A model generated the notes under the pieces. That model was not told where the DNA came from, did no database searches, and saw nothing but the letters and a program-made list of their open reading frames with translations. Positions 1 to 10,567 of a stretch of 64,000 bases of DNA are shown here, in pieces (position 1 is the stretch's first letter; each line of letters opens with the position of its first letter). The position numbers and the translations under genes were made by a program. This stretch comes from Mesostigma viride (lineage: Eukaryota > Streptophyta > Mesostigmatophyceae > Mesostigmatales > Mesostigmataceae). The stretch lies in NCBI GenBank assembly GCA_009746045.1, contig RPFO01000645.1, positions 1,071,228-1,135,227 on the forward strand, read 5' to 3'.

Positions 1-800
1 GTGCCAGGCACTGCATCTGACTATGGCTTGCCCTTGCCCTCCTTCCCACCAGCCCCCCCCAACGCCAACCTAAATGCCCCACCCTTCTGCACCCACCCCA
101 CCCCCCATCACCCACCAACGCCACCACAAATGAAACCCCGCTACCAACCCTGACCTCCACCCAATCCCAACCGACCCTTTGACCCCCCCACCCCCGACCC
201 CCCCACACGCCGAGCCCCCACGACCCCCACCGTTTAGCCCCAACCTGGACCATGACCCCACCCAAACCCAAACCAAAACCAAAGCCCAAACCCAAAACCA
301 AAACCAAAACCAAAACCAAAACCAAATTCAAACCCAAACCTAAATCCTAACCCTAACCCAAACCCAAACCCAAATCCAAATCCAAATCCAAATCCAAACC
401 CCGTCCCCATCCCCATCCCCATCCCCATCCCCATCCCCATCCCCATCCCCATCCCCATCCCCATCCCCATCCCCATCCCCATCCCCATCCCCATCCCCAT
501 CCCCATCCCCATCCCCATCCCATCCCCATCCCCATCCCCATCCCCATCCCCATCCCCATCCCCATCCCCATCCCCATCCCCATCCCCATCCCCATCCCCA
601 TCCCCATCCCCATCCCCATCCCCATCCCCATCCCCATCCCCATCCCCATCCCCATCCCCATCCCCATCCCCATCCCCATCCCCATCCCCATCCCCATCCC
701 CATCCCCATCCCCATCGCCATCCCCATCCCCAACCTCAACCACACCCATCCACCATCCCCACACACCACCTCATCACCCCCCTCCCCCACCCCACTGCAG
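1..800. other. Intron 3' part of IRE1 filled with simple repeats
   Basis: No coding signal is visible here. The stretch is C-rich on the plus strand: irregular CCCAAA/CAAAACC repeats at about 260-400, a few CCCTAA-like units near 340-360, then a long CCCCAT hexamer array. It ends in a pyrimidine-rich tract and a CTGCAG acceptor at 795-800, immediately before an IRE1 luminal exon. I read it as the 3' part of an IRE1 intron. The upstream exon with the start codon and signal peptide must lie left of the window. Confidence 0.55.
405..735. repeat. CCCCAT hexanucleotide microsatellite
   Basis: About 55 near-perfect hexamer units (CCCCAT) with one short interruption near 520. The long open frames here (GD, GM or GW dipeptide repeats on the minus strand) are artefacts of the repeat. 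Confidence 0.95.
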
Positions 801-3800
801 CAAGATCTTTGTCTCCGTGCTGGACGGCACCATCCATGCGCTGGATATCAAGACGGGGGCAGTACTGTGGTCCTTCTCCTCCGGCAGCCCCCTCGTGTCT
901 AGCTCGCAGCGCTTCCTGGGCGCGGACGAGATGGCGGCGGCCGATGGACACATCTTTCCAGGGGCTGACGGCATGTTGTACGAGTACAGGGGGGAGCAGC
1001 AGGCCGTGGAGGTATGCGGCCCATGGCATCTCATGGGGCAATAGTGTGGCTTCTCGAGGCTAGTCCAGTACTCCCAGGCGCTGGGCAGGTGTCTGGGTTT
1101 ATGTTTGTTCAAGGATTTTCCCGTGTATGACCCCATGCATGTGTGCATGTATGCCCGCACAAGCTTATTAATTACAGCGATAAACATGCACACACAGGCA
1201 TGCACGCATGCACAGATACTCACAGATGCACACGTATACACGTACAAAAAGGAATACGGCTGCTCATCTCCGTTATCCCCCTGTCAGCCACCCTGTGCCC
1301 CCTGACGAGATGAAATTGGTCCACAGAGTTGACCTTGCGTCGCCCACCATGTGCCCAGCCAAAGTGTCCCTGCTGCCCATCATCGGGCTTGCGCATCCCA
1401 TATGTTTCCCTCCCATCCATCCCCATTTCAAACCTCCTTTCTCTTTATGTCTGTCTTGTCGTCCATGTGTTCATGTAAGTAGGCATACTGATGACTCATG
1501 AGTGTGCCCTTATACGCCATCTTTCCACGTGTCCTTGTGACTTGCATATGATCTTATGTACAGAGTAGCACGAATATACATGTATATATAAACATAGTAG
1601 TGTAATCTTTCCATGCGTCGTTGTGACTGTGTAAGGGTATTACAGATACGTGCCATCCAGCAGTTCATGTGGACACGTAGAATTGCGTGTATCAGTGCAC
1701 ACAATGGGCTCCAAGGCGCTCTTATGGAGGAGATAGCCAAGTGTCCTGTCACCACAGTAAACCCACCGCTCACAAGCTGCGATTTTTCGGCAGCCATTCT
1801 GCTGCCGATGCTTGCACTCTTCTCTGTGCGTGTGATCATGCCGTGGGATGGTGACGTGCGATGGAATGGCCCGGGTCTGCCAGCGGCTACCCATCTCGGT
1901 GCAGGAACTCGTGGAGGTCTCCCCCGCGCTCACCCAGGATGGGGCGCTCGTGCTCGGCGAGCGCAGCACGGTGGTGTTCGTGCTTGACGCCAGTAGCGGG
2001 AAGCTGCTGCGCTCGTTCCACGGGGGGCGCGGCAGGGGGGCAGGTGATGGGGCCAGAAACGAGGGGCTGATGGCGGGGCTCATGGCCCCCACGAGCGGGT
2101 ACAGGGGGGGAGAGGGGCCGGCTGCGGGGGCTGCATCGGCGGAGTCGTTTCTGCAGGACGCCGGGCTGGACGTGGGCGCGGCAGAGGACGTGGTGGCTGG
2201 CGTACGGCACAACGCGCGTGCGCCGCTGTACATTGCGCGCGAGGACTACACGGTGCGCTCCGTGGAAGGGCACTCGGGCGCCGAGCGATGGAATGTGACG
2301 GTGGCAAGGCTAAACATGATTGGGGGCCATGGTAGCACGGGCCTGGGTGGCGCAGGGTGGGGGGCGGGCAAGCAGGGGAGGCAGGCGGCAGCAGCGGGGG
2401 ATGACGCGACGGCGGCCTTGCTGGGTGGCCCCCTCATGTCTGGTCTGGTAGGTCTGCCCCAGTCGGGGGATCTGTTAGCGGGGGCAGATAACACACTCCA
2501 GCTGATTGACGCGGCGACGGGTCGCGAGGCATGGACGATGGAGTTTGTGTCCCCCCCTGTGGCGGTCTTCCAGGGTGCTGGGCGTGGGGGCTGGATGCGC
2601 CCGGGACACCGCATGCCTCTGGGCGGGCAGGATGAAGGCGTCCTGGCGGTGGAAGGCCCCGCGAGGGCCAAGCGATGGCCTGGTGGGGGGGTTCGGCGGC
2701 CGCGGCATGACTCGGTACTAGTGGGCAAGCTGCATGGCCAGATGTATGCTCTGCCGAGTGAGGCGTCCATGGGTATGGGTGAGGAGGAAGTGTTGGAGGG
2801 TGTCCCTGGCGGACGCACCCAGGGGAACACCCCCGGTGCTGTCACGGTGTACGGCGACGTCAAGCCGACACGTGTCCCGCTGGTGGGGCATGAGGAGGGG
2901 GCGGTGGCGGGGCTTGGTGATGGCGGCGGTGGCAGCGCGGCGCATGACTGGATGTGTGTGCTGCCTTCATCCCACCACGCGGGTGCTAGTAGTAACGGGG
3001 GCGGACCGGGGGAGCTAGGGCGGTGGGTGGGTGGTGGTGGCAGCGGCAGCATGGGCGGTGTCGCGTCGACCAGCAGCAATAACAGCGGCAGCGAGGGGGC
3101 GGGGAAGGGTGGCGGCAGCATCCCCGGCCGCAGCACGTGCTCGACCGACCTGGCCTCGCTCCCGTTCCTGATATCCTGGCAACAGTCACCCGTGCTGATG
3201 CTGGACAGCCAGCAGGGGGGGCAGCCAGCTGCCACGGGGGAGACCTCAACGTCAGCGCCATCATCGTCGTCCGCGTCATCGGCGCCGTCATCAACGGTGA
3301 AGGATTCCCAGGCGGGTGGCCCGGAGAAACATGTGGGCGACGATGCATCCTCTGCACAAGAGGAGGTCATCCACAACGCATCCACACCGCCGCCCCCACC
3401 ACATCCTGCGGATGCATTTCCAGGGGGGCCAGAGGGGATGGCAGCCCCCATGCCGGACGCTTCTGCCGGGGAGGGGGACGAGGAACTGACTCTGGAGGAT
3501 GAAGGGGCGGCGTTCATGACGGGAGGGCTAGGCAGCCATCACGCGGATGAGCCATCAGGTATGCCAGCTGGCGTTGTGCTGGCACTGGCGTTGGATGGGT
3601 TCAACCCCTGGGTGGTGGCGGCAAGCCTGCTGGGTGCCGGAGCGGCGTTGTGCATCCTGCTTTTGTTCGTTTGGTTTGGTCGGCGTAGCAGCCCGCACGG
3701 GATGCAGGAGCTGGGGCCGGGCCGGTTTGGGGAGCGGGGCTACGGCGGGCGTTTCCTGTTCCATGATTGGATGGCGGATGACAGCAGGGGGGGAGGTAAG

Positions 3801-6800
3801 GGGGGCGTGCGCCCGGGCAAGCGGAAAAAGAAGGCCTCGGGCAAGCGGGCGAGTTCGGCGGCGGTGGGGGCGTCAGAGATGGCCAAACCGGCTGCTACGG
3901 AAGAGGTGGCGGCTGCAGCACTAGGTAATGGGACGACAACATCGGTACCAGATGGCGATGCAGGTCTGTTGGCAGAGAAGTCTGTGCATAAATCGTCGGA
4001 AGAGCAGTTGGTGCCTAAGGCATCTTATTTAGATCAGGCGGTAGTTGACACGATGGCCGCGCCCAGGGATGGCGGTTCATCATCAGATGCCAGCACCCAA
4101 CCGGCTGGCAGCGAGCAGGGGGGCGTCAGATTGGCAGCATCCCGAGTGACAGAGGGCACTAGAAGTGATGCCGCGAGGAGGAGGGATGACGAGAGCAGTG
4201 GAGGGTCTGGTCGGGGCGGCAGCCAGGATAAGCCCGGTGCTAGTAGTGCTGGCAACGATGGCGGCAAGGATAGTTCTGGCAGCCGTCAACGTGTGGCAGG
4301 CGGTGGCAACGTGATCACGGTCGGCAGGCTCAGCGTGGGCCCAGGCATCATCGGATACGGCAGCCACGGCACCGTCGTGTTCGAGGGCGTGCTCAACTCA
4401 AGTCGGCTAGTAGCGGTAAATATGCTTGTGTCCTTGGCCCCATGTGTAGGTGTGCTCATCCTGTTTTGACCTTTCCCATGTCGCCTTCCATCGCTCCAGG
4501 TCAAGCGCACGCTGGGCCCGTTCTAACCAATACCCTTTTATTGCACATGTATGGCCTATGCCCACGGCAGGTCAAGCGCATGCTGGGCCAATTCTAACAA
4601 ATACCCTTTTGTTGCACATCTATGGCCTACGCCCACCGCAGGTCAAGCGCACGCTGGGCCAGTTCTAACAAATACCCTTTTGTTGCACATCTATGGCCTA
4701 TGCCCTCGGCAGGTCAAGCGCACTGGGCCAGTTCTAACAAATACCCTTTTGTTGCACATCTATGGCCTATGCCCAGCGCAGGTCAAGCGCACGCTGGGCC
4801 AGTTCTAACAAATACCCTTTTGTTGCACATGTATGGCCTACGCCCACCCTAGGTCAAGCGCATGCTGGGCCAGTTCTACGAACAAGCCGAGAAGGAGCTG
4901 GATGCCCTCATCGCGACGGACGAGCACCCAAATGTGGTGCGCTGCTTTGCGATGGAGGAGGACGCCGACTTCGTCTACATGGCACTCGAGCGGTGCTGGA
5001 TGAGCCTGGCCGACCTTGTGGCACTGCACCGCTCCACCAGGGTAAGCCAGGAGGACATCCTCTTCATGCTTAATGGTAGAGTTCAAGCCAAGACAAAGTT
5101 TTTTTTCTTCCAGCCGATACGGTAAGTTTTGCTCAGTAGTTTGTAGGGGAAGCATTGCTTGGTAAACTCAAGGGGAAGTTTTGCTTGTTAAGTTATAGGG
5201 GCAGTTTTGCTCCGTAAATCGTAGGGGAAGTCTACTTGATATGTTGTAGGGGAAGTTTGGCTCGGTCGTCATGATGTGTACAGGATGGGACAGCAAGTTC
5301 AGTGTGCTAGTTGCTGTACTAGGGTTTCATTAGCACATAGCCTGACGTGGCATCTTTACTTCCTCCCTCCCCGCCACCTCCCCCTACCCCCCTCTCTCCA
5401 CCCTCCTCGTTGCGGTAACCCCCACCCCCCTCGCCCCCTTCCTCGTTGCGGTACCCCCCACCCCCCTCTCTCCCCCTTCCTCGTTGCGGTACCACCAGGA
5501 GGTCCCCGGCGAAGCAACCGCGGCCGCAGACCCGTCGCCCCCGCCCCGACTAGACCTGCTGGATGCCGCCGAACTTGCCACAGGTCCCAGCAGTGGCGGC
5601 AGCAGCCATGGCGGGAAATCTAACAGTGCCCCTGTATCCCTGGCAGACCTATGCCTATCAGAGGCAGACCGCGACGCCCCGTCCCCCCTGGCGATGCAAC
5701 TCATGCATGACATCACAGCAGGGCTGGCCCACCTGCACGCGCTGAACGTGATCCACCGAGACGTGAAGCCGCAAAACGTGCTCATCACGCGCCACCTGCG
5801 CGCCAAGCTGTCCGACATGGGCCTGTCCAAGCGGCTCAACGACGACCAGAGCAGTTTCACCACGATGGGGTCGGGGGGTAAGTCAGCTGTGGTGGGTGAG
5901 GCTGGGGGCCCAAAGCTGGGATGGACATGGAGGGGAGCTTTGCCACAATGGGGCCGGGGGCTAGTAGGTAAGCTGCTATTGATGGGGGGGGGGGTCCTAG
6001 TAATCCACGATGGGTAAAGATGGGGTGTATGCGATGACGGTTGTTGGTGTGGGGGGGACGCCATGACAGATGGGGGTAAGAAATATTAGATGTTGGCGCA
6101 GTGTTGGCCTCGATTCAGCATCGGGGTGAGCATAGCCTGTAGCCACGTTCAGAGGGTTGTGTTGGTTTCAAGGCCATGTCAGTGAGCATGCCTCCTGGCC
6201 TTGCTCTCCTTGCAATATATTTTTTGTTTATTTGCGGTTAGCCTCCCTGTAATTGTTGGAGCGGTAGTGTGTGGTGGCATGGTTACCTGATGGCGTTGTA
6301 GCAAAGTGGCGCTTGTGCGATGGACTTCAAGCCATGACGTCCATTCCTGTTGTTGTTGACTGCAGCGTTGTTCTCACACGTGGCGTTCTCCAGCACATGT
6401 CTCCTCATCATCTGGGAAAGATGCACCGAGGATAGGCATTTAATGTCCCAAACTCAGCATCTTGGCATCCCTTCTTTGGCAGGAGCGCAGCATCTTCATG
6501 CTGTCATGTGTTCAAGTGCATGCGCGCCCTCAGAATATTCTTAGGTATTGGGCTCTCTGGTTACCTAAAGACTGCTCTCCTGGCTGCGATGCCACCTCAT
6601 TGATGTCAAAGCGCTGTGGCACAGCCATGCCACCTCCTGGTGACAATTTTTTCGCCGACACGGCCGCTTTGCGCTGGGATGACTATCCCACGCTGCACTG
6701 ACGAGTCCCCTACTTGCATGCGCTCTCTCTCCTCAGGGAGTGCCGGGTGGCAGGCACGCGAGACGCTGCTGGGCGGCCGCAAGACCAAAGCGGTGGACGT

Positions 6801-7998
6801 CTTCTCCCTGGGCTGTGTGCTCTTCTACGTGATCACGGGCGGAGAGCACCCATTCGGGAGCAGATGGGAGCGAGAGGCCAACGTGCTTAAGGGGGCGCCC
6901 AACTTGTTACTCGTGTCGCACCTGCCTGAGGCGGTGGACCTGCTCATGGCGCTCCTGGAGCCGTCACCGGAGAGGAGGCACGTCCTATATATGCATACGT
7001 TGGTTGTGTCATGGATAGATCTACGGCAGCGTGTGCCATTGCCCTGGTCGTGCTTATACGCTGCAACCCACAAGGCCTCAGGCGTCCGCGTTCTTGGTTT
7101 GGCATGCATGCTCTTCCCTGCATCTGCCAGGACCAGCTGCTGCCGGTTGCTGCGGGCGGGCGGGCGGGCGGGCTTGGTGTGGCGTAGCTGGTGGTTGTGG
7201 GCATTTGGATGGCGATGTGTGTGTGATTGCTGACTTGAAAAGATTTTAGTTTGCTGGCAGATGTGTGCTCGTGTTTCCCATGCCTAACATTCCAAGGTGG
7301 CATATGTGGGATTGAGGCATGCATCTTTTCTCCATCTGGGACATTGCGGGTGCAAGCAGCCTTGCGACCAGCGTGCTTAGAAATGGCACAGTTTTCGGTC
7401 CTTTTGCGTTGAAAGTTATCAGCCCTGGCCAAGGTTAGCTGTGATGTATTGTCTAACAGTCCGTTGCAAATGGTTGTCCCCTCACCTGGCCTTGCATTCT
7501 TTTCCCTGCGACGCCAGACCATCTGCCGAGGCAGCGTTGGTGCACCCCTTCTTCTGGCCGCCCGACGCGCGGCTGTCGTTCCTATTGGACGTGAGCGACC
7601 GCGTGGAGGGGGAGGACCGGGTGGCCAACTCTCAAATCCTGGCGGCACTGGAGGCATGTGCGCCACGGGCACTTGGCCATGGTCCCTGGGACGCCCGCCT
7701 GTCCAAGGAGCTGCTGGAAAATCTGGGGCGGTACCGCAAGTACAACAACCGGAGCGTGCGGGATCTGCTGCGCGTGATCCGCAACAAGTGCCACCATTAC
7801 CGGGAGCTGCCGCCGGAATTATGCGCGCAGCTGGGCACGGTCCCCTCGGGCTTCTTGCACTACTTCCAGTCGCGGTTCCCACAGCTGCTCCTGGCCATGC
7901 ATGACTTTGTGGTGGAGAACTGCAAGGCGGAGACCGGGTTTGCAAAGTATTTCCGCCCGGCGACAGGCAACAAGGTTTACGCGAAGCACGAATCATGA
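801..7998 (+). CDS. IRE1: IRE1 unfolded-protein-response sensor, kinase/endoribonuclease (5' end outside window)
   Basis: Transmembrane ER stress sensor that splices or degrades mRNA on activation. Six exons: 801-1011, 1884-4415, 4853-5041, 5499-5877, 6737-6977 and 7518-7998 (TGA stop); phases close to 1,344 codons. Exon 1 has the luminal beta-propeller signature [15 protein letters not shown]; exon 2 continues it ([13 protein letters not shown], then [12 protein letters not shown] near 2220). A Gly/Ser-rich insert follows. The membrane helix is at about 3600-3690, then a basic cytosolic linker. Kinase: glycine loop GYGSHGTVV (about 4352-4380), VAVKR lysine across the exon 2/3 junction, HRDVKPQN (about 5751-5775), DMG (about 5815) as in plant IRE1. 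KEN RNase in exon 6 keeps [10 protein letters not shown] (about 7779-7808), including the Arg, Asn and His known to be catalytic in the family. The luminal and linker regions are longer than usual. The N-terminus is missing from the window. Confidence 0.93.
4500..4852 (+). repeat. Tandem array duplicating the exon 3 splice acceptor of IRE1
   Basis: Five copies of a ~71-bp unit start at 4500, 4571, 4642, 4713 and 4782, directly before the true exon start at 4853. Each unit is the exon's first bases (AG, then GTCAAGCGC.CTGGGCC.TTCTA) followed by a pyrimidine-rich intron piece ending in another AG. In the decoys TTCTAC of the exon is TTCTAA, so using an upstream acceptor gives an in-frame stop after about eight codons. 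The unit at 4713 also lacks two bases. It arose by tandem duplication across the intron/exon boundary. Confidence 0.9.
5120..5498 (+). repeat. Two minisatellites in IRE1 intron 3
   Basis: About 5125-5265 holds four or five imperfect ~35-bp units containing GTAGGGGAAGTTTTGCT. About 5405-5495 holds three C-rich units of about 45 bp, each containing CCTCGTTGCGGTA; the last runs into the exon 4 acceptor. As in the preceding intron, the repeat sits at the 3' splice site. Confidence 0.75.
6978..7517 (+). other. GC-AG intron between IRE1 kinase and KEN exons
   Basis: The frame [18 protein letters not shown] matches the end of the kinase C-lobe only if the intron starts at GC (AG|GCACGT) and ends at CGCCAG. 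No GT in the neighbourhood gives a consistent phase. GC-AG introns are a known minority class spliced by the major spliceosome. Confidence 0.75.
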
Positions 7999-8128
7999 GG
8001 GTGCGTGATGGTGTGCACGCTGGTGGTACTAACGACATGATTGTTGGGTGTGAAGTTTTGAGGCGGCTTTCACTTTGTTGGTACTGCTTGCCTCGTGAAA
8101 GCACCCTGTCATGTAGATGGTTGCCCAT

Positions 8129-8432
8129 TGATTAATTAATTAAACTCATGCTCCCGCTGGGGAGTCACGGAGCATTAACCCCGATGGATGAATGGATGGG
8201 TGGGGACACGCAATCCTACCGGTCTAAGCTATCTACAAAAAACAATCCTACTCTATATCTATGGATGGTGCCCGTGACCCTAGGGGATGATGAGCAGGTG
8301 ATAGTTGTACATCCTCCACCTGCAGGTTGTCGCCCTGATTGTATTACAAACCCATAGATGCCCCTTTCTCAGGGCTATGTGTTACATATGCTCCCCACGG
8401 AGCTATGATTTTAATTAATTGATTGATTAGGG
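8129..8432. mobile_element. 304-bp element with a TTAA-type tail at both ends and a 13-bp target duplication
   Basis: GATGGTTGCCCAT occurs at 8116-8128 and again at 8433-8445. The insert begins TGATTAATTAATTAAAC and ends TTTTAATTAATTGATTGA. Inside the left end lies GGGGAGTCACGGAGCA (family A 3' end, minus orientation). Inside the right end lies GGGCTATGTGTTACATATGCTCCCCACGG (family B 3' end, plus orientation). So two tails point outward inside one target duplication. It may be a short element with loose inverted ends, or two head-to-head truncated retroelement ends inserted together. Confidence 0.6.
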
Positions 8433-8445
8433 GATGGTTGCCCAT

Positions 8446-9290
8446 ACTGGGTCGTTGGTATGACAACCAGTGATCCTGCATGCTGCCCTGCCCCGAGGGG
8501 GTTCTGCAGAGGTTTATAGAGCGGCTGCTTGGTGCAGACACATGCAGCTGGACAGCCATGGAAGTCCTTCGTGTATGCTGCGGCGCCACCATAATGGAGA
8601 TGACAAACACTCGATGTTTGGCCCGGCCTGTGACCCTGGACCTGTTTCGTAAGCGCTCATTGAAGTTGGTGGGCAAATGGATTTTTTGTGTTAAAAACAT
8701 GGGTGTTGTGCATGAAATTGAAACAATATGGTGGCATACCCAATCCCAGCTAGCATATGCAATGGGCCACGTTGATCTGATGGATCGCGCGTTTACTACA
8801 TAAAGTACAATCGATCATGCAGGAAATCCGTCTACCCCGCCGGCCGATCCCATTTACTTAGGCTTGCAGTTGAATACCGACTATAGTTGAAAAAAACGCA
8901 TGGTTAATTGTGCTGGCCACACACCCTGGCTAGCTTGCGCCCAAATGGACACGTGGTGGGGTTGATTGGTCCGTGGTGTGTTCGAATTTAACTTCGAATG
9001 TAATGCAGCCTTGAGAAAGGAGGCAAATGTGCACTAGATTGACTGCACATGTGACATGTGTTCCACGCACGCTTCATTATTGAGACGTACAACTAGCACT
9101 GGCCATGCAGAAATCACATGCACAATGGTCTGGAAGTGCCAAAAAACCACCATCTTATTCCTCCTAGCTGCAGTTATATTCAGATGATGGTCAAACTTGG
9201 TGGCAAGCTTCCTTATGATACCTAGTTTTACTGTGCCAAGTTGCACCTTGGCTGGCTACCTGGTGCTTACTGAACGGTGACGACGAAAAG
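8446..9290. other. No gene recognised
   Basis: A plus-strand open frame at about 8480-8803 has no recognisable domain. The rest is AT-richer, non-coding-looking DNA. I see no splice-supported exon here. Confidence 0.4.
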
Positions 9291-9327
9291 CATTAATTAA
9301 TTAATTAATTAATTAACTAATTAATAG
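9291..9327 (-). repeat. TTAA-type tail, probable 3' end of the minus-strand LINE
   Basis: Runs of ATTA/TTAA units. Read on the minus strand this lies downstream of the LINE C-terminal region and has the form of the simple-repeat tail that ends several elements in this window. Assigning it to this LINE is inference. Confidence 0.5.
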
Positions 9328-9599
9328 ACACGTGACTGCGTCACGTGAGCATAAGTCCTCAGTGGGAGGGGAACATGGGATGGAATGGATGGTGTAAGCT
9401 ATCTAGGTCCTAGTTACAGGGGTGTGGGCACCGCGGCCCGAATCGCTATGAATGCCATACTTAATTGGTCACACGCGGAGCCCCCACAGGCTTGGGGGTG
9501 GTCTCCTTCATCACTACTTGCCATCTATCCTTGCGCACCATCTGCCTCCATATTACAGACAAACCAGGAGGCTGCCCGGGTGTGAGCCCGTCACGTCTA

Positions 9600-10567
9600 G
9601 TGTAGCACATGTCCATGCCGAGTCTATCACGAAAAGTCCACGGGTGGCGGCCCTGCCGTGCGCGGCCGGGGGCACGCCAGGTGAGGACATATCGCCCAGG
9701 CTGGGCGGGGGTGGTGCCAGCTAGTCTATATCTGATGTATCTACCTGATCTGTGCGGGCCAGGTGCCCGGCTAGGCCCAGGCGCCTGTGCCTAATAATGT
9801 GGGAAACATAGGGCAAATCAGCGTACAAATCCTCATTACTAATGTGCAAACCAAAGGGGATGTTAAGGGCCTTGCGCAGCATCTTGGTGACGGCGCCGTC
9901 GAGTCGTTGCTCCAGCTCCTGCGTCAGTGTCCAGGTCTCGGCGCCGTAGGTCAGGATCGTCAGAATGACGACCTTGAAGAGGTCACGCTTGACGATCCGG
10001 GGTCACCGGGTCGGGGCGGGGTTGCTCCACCAGCGGCGGTGGTCATGGAGGTGCGCCCACGCCATGCCGATCCGTGTCGTCATGTCATCCTCGCAGTCGG
10101 GAAGCCAACTGCCGAGCAGCTTGAAGCGGCCGGAAGGAGGGTATATAGTTGACCTCGGCATCGTCTAAGAGGCGGAGTGTGGGTGGGGGCCCTGCCATGC
10201 CGAGGGCCAGGGCCTCCGTTATGGGGCTGATTTCCAGACCAACCGCCCGAGCCTCGAGCGCCAGGCAGTCCAGCCAAAGTTGAACAGACTCCGGCTTTTC
10301 GATGAGCGTGATGTCGTCGGCATAAATGAGGTCAGCTAGTAAATTCTGCTTGTTAGTCGGCCCCCCTTCTCCAAGCTCGTCCGTGATCGCTAGGCCAGGG
10401 GCACGGCCTGCAATGCTAGCAAAGCGAGCACGTGCCTGGCGTATAACATAATCCACTACAATAATAAACAGGTACGGCGTTTTCACCTTTGCGGAGTGTC
10501 TGATCAGAAGGTACGGCGACAGGACGCAACCCTGCCAGACGCCGGTCTGCAGTGGGCATGGCGGGTT
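9600..10567 (-). pseudogene. LINE reverse transcriptase, C-terminal half (motifs B-C, thumb and C-terminal region)
   Basis: Read on the minus strand: GVWQGCVLSPYL, then FIIVVDYVIRQ, then the catalytic motif LIYADDITLI at about 10,320. Further downstream, in shifted frames, come LFKVVILTILTYGAETWTL (about 9,950) and RRLGLAGHLARTD (about 9,750), both typical of LINE C-terminal ends. Frameshifts and stops show decay. The 5' half of the same gene lies at 13,973-14,645, on the far side of an inserted transposon. The domain set fits a non-LTR retrotransposon; clade not assigned. Confidence 0.85.
10480..10508 (+). mobile_element. 29-bp SINE tail inserted in frame in the LINE reverse transcriptase
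   Basis: The insert runs from TTTTCACC to GATCAGA, which is the exact 3' end of the SINE family found at 17.8, 40.0, 40.4 and 49.9 kb. It is flanked by AGGTACGGCG at 10470-10479 and 10509-10518. The insert plus one target copy is 39 bp, so the RT reading frame gains 13 codons (read as LIRHSAKVKTPYL) without a break. Confidence 0.88.

Noticed and set aside
330-370. Telomere-like CCTAACCC units
   Set aside because: Only two or three imperfect units within a degenerate CCCAAA tract that sits in an intron of IRE1; not a chromosome end.
234-790. Long GD/GM/GW-repeat open frames on the minus strand
   Set aside because: They are translations of the CCCCAT hexamer array and have no independent coding signal.
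2246-3517. 423-codon minus-strand frame inside the IRE1 exon
   Set aside because: It is antisense to a clearly recognisable luminal domain in GC-rich DNA, where antisense frames stay open by composition.
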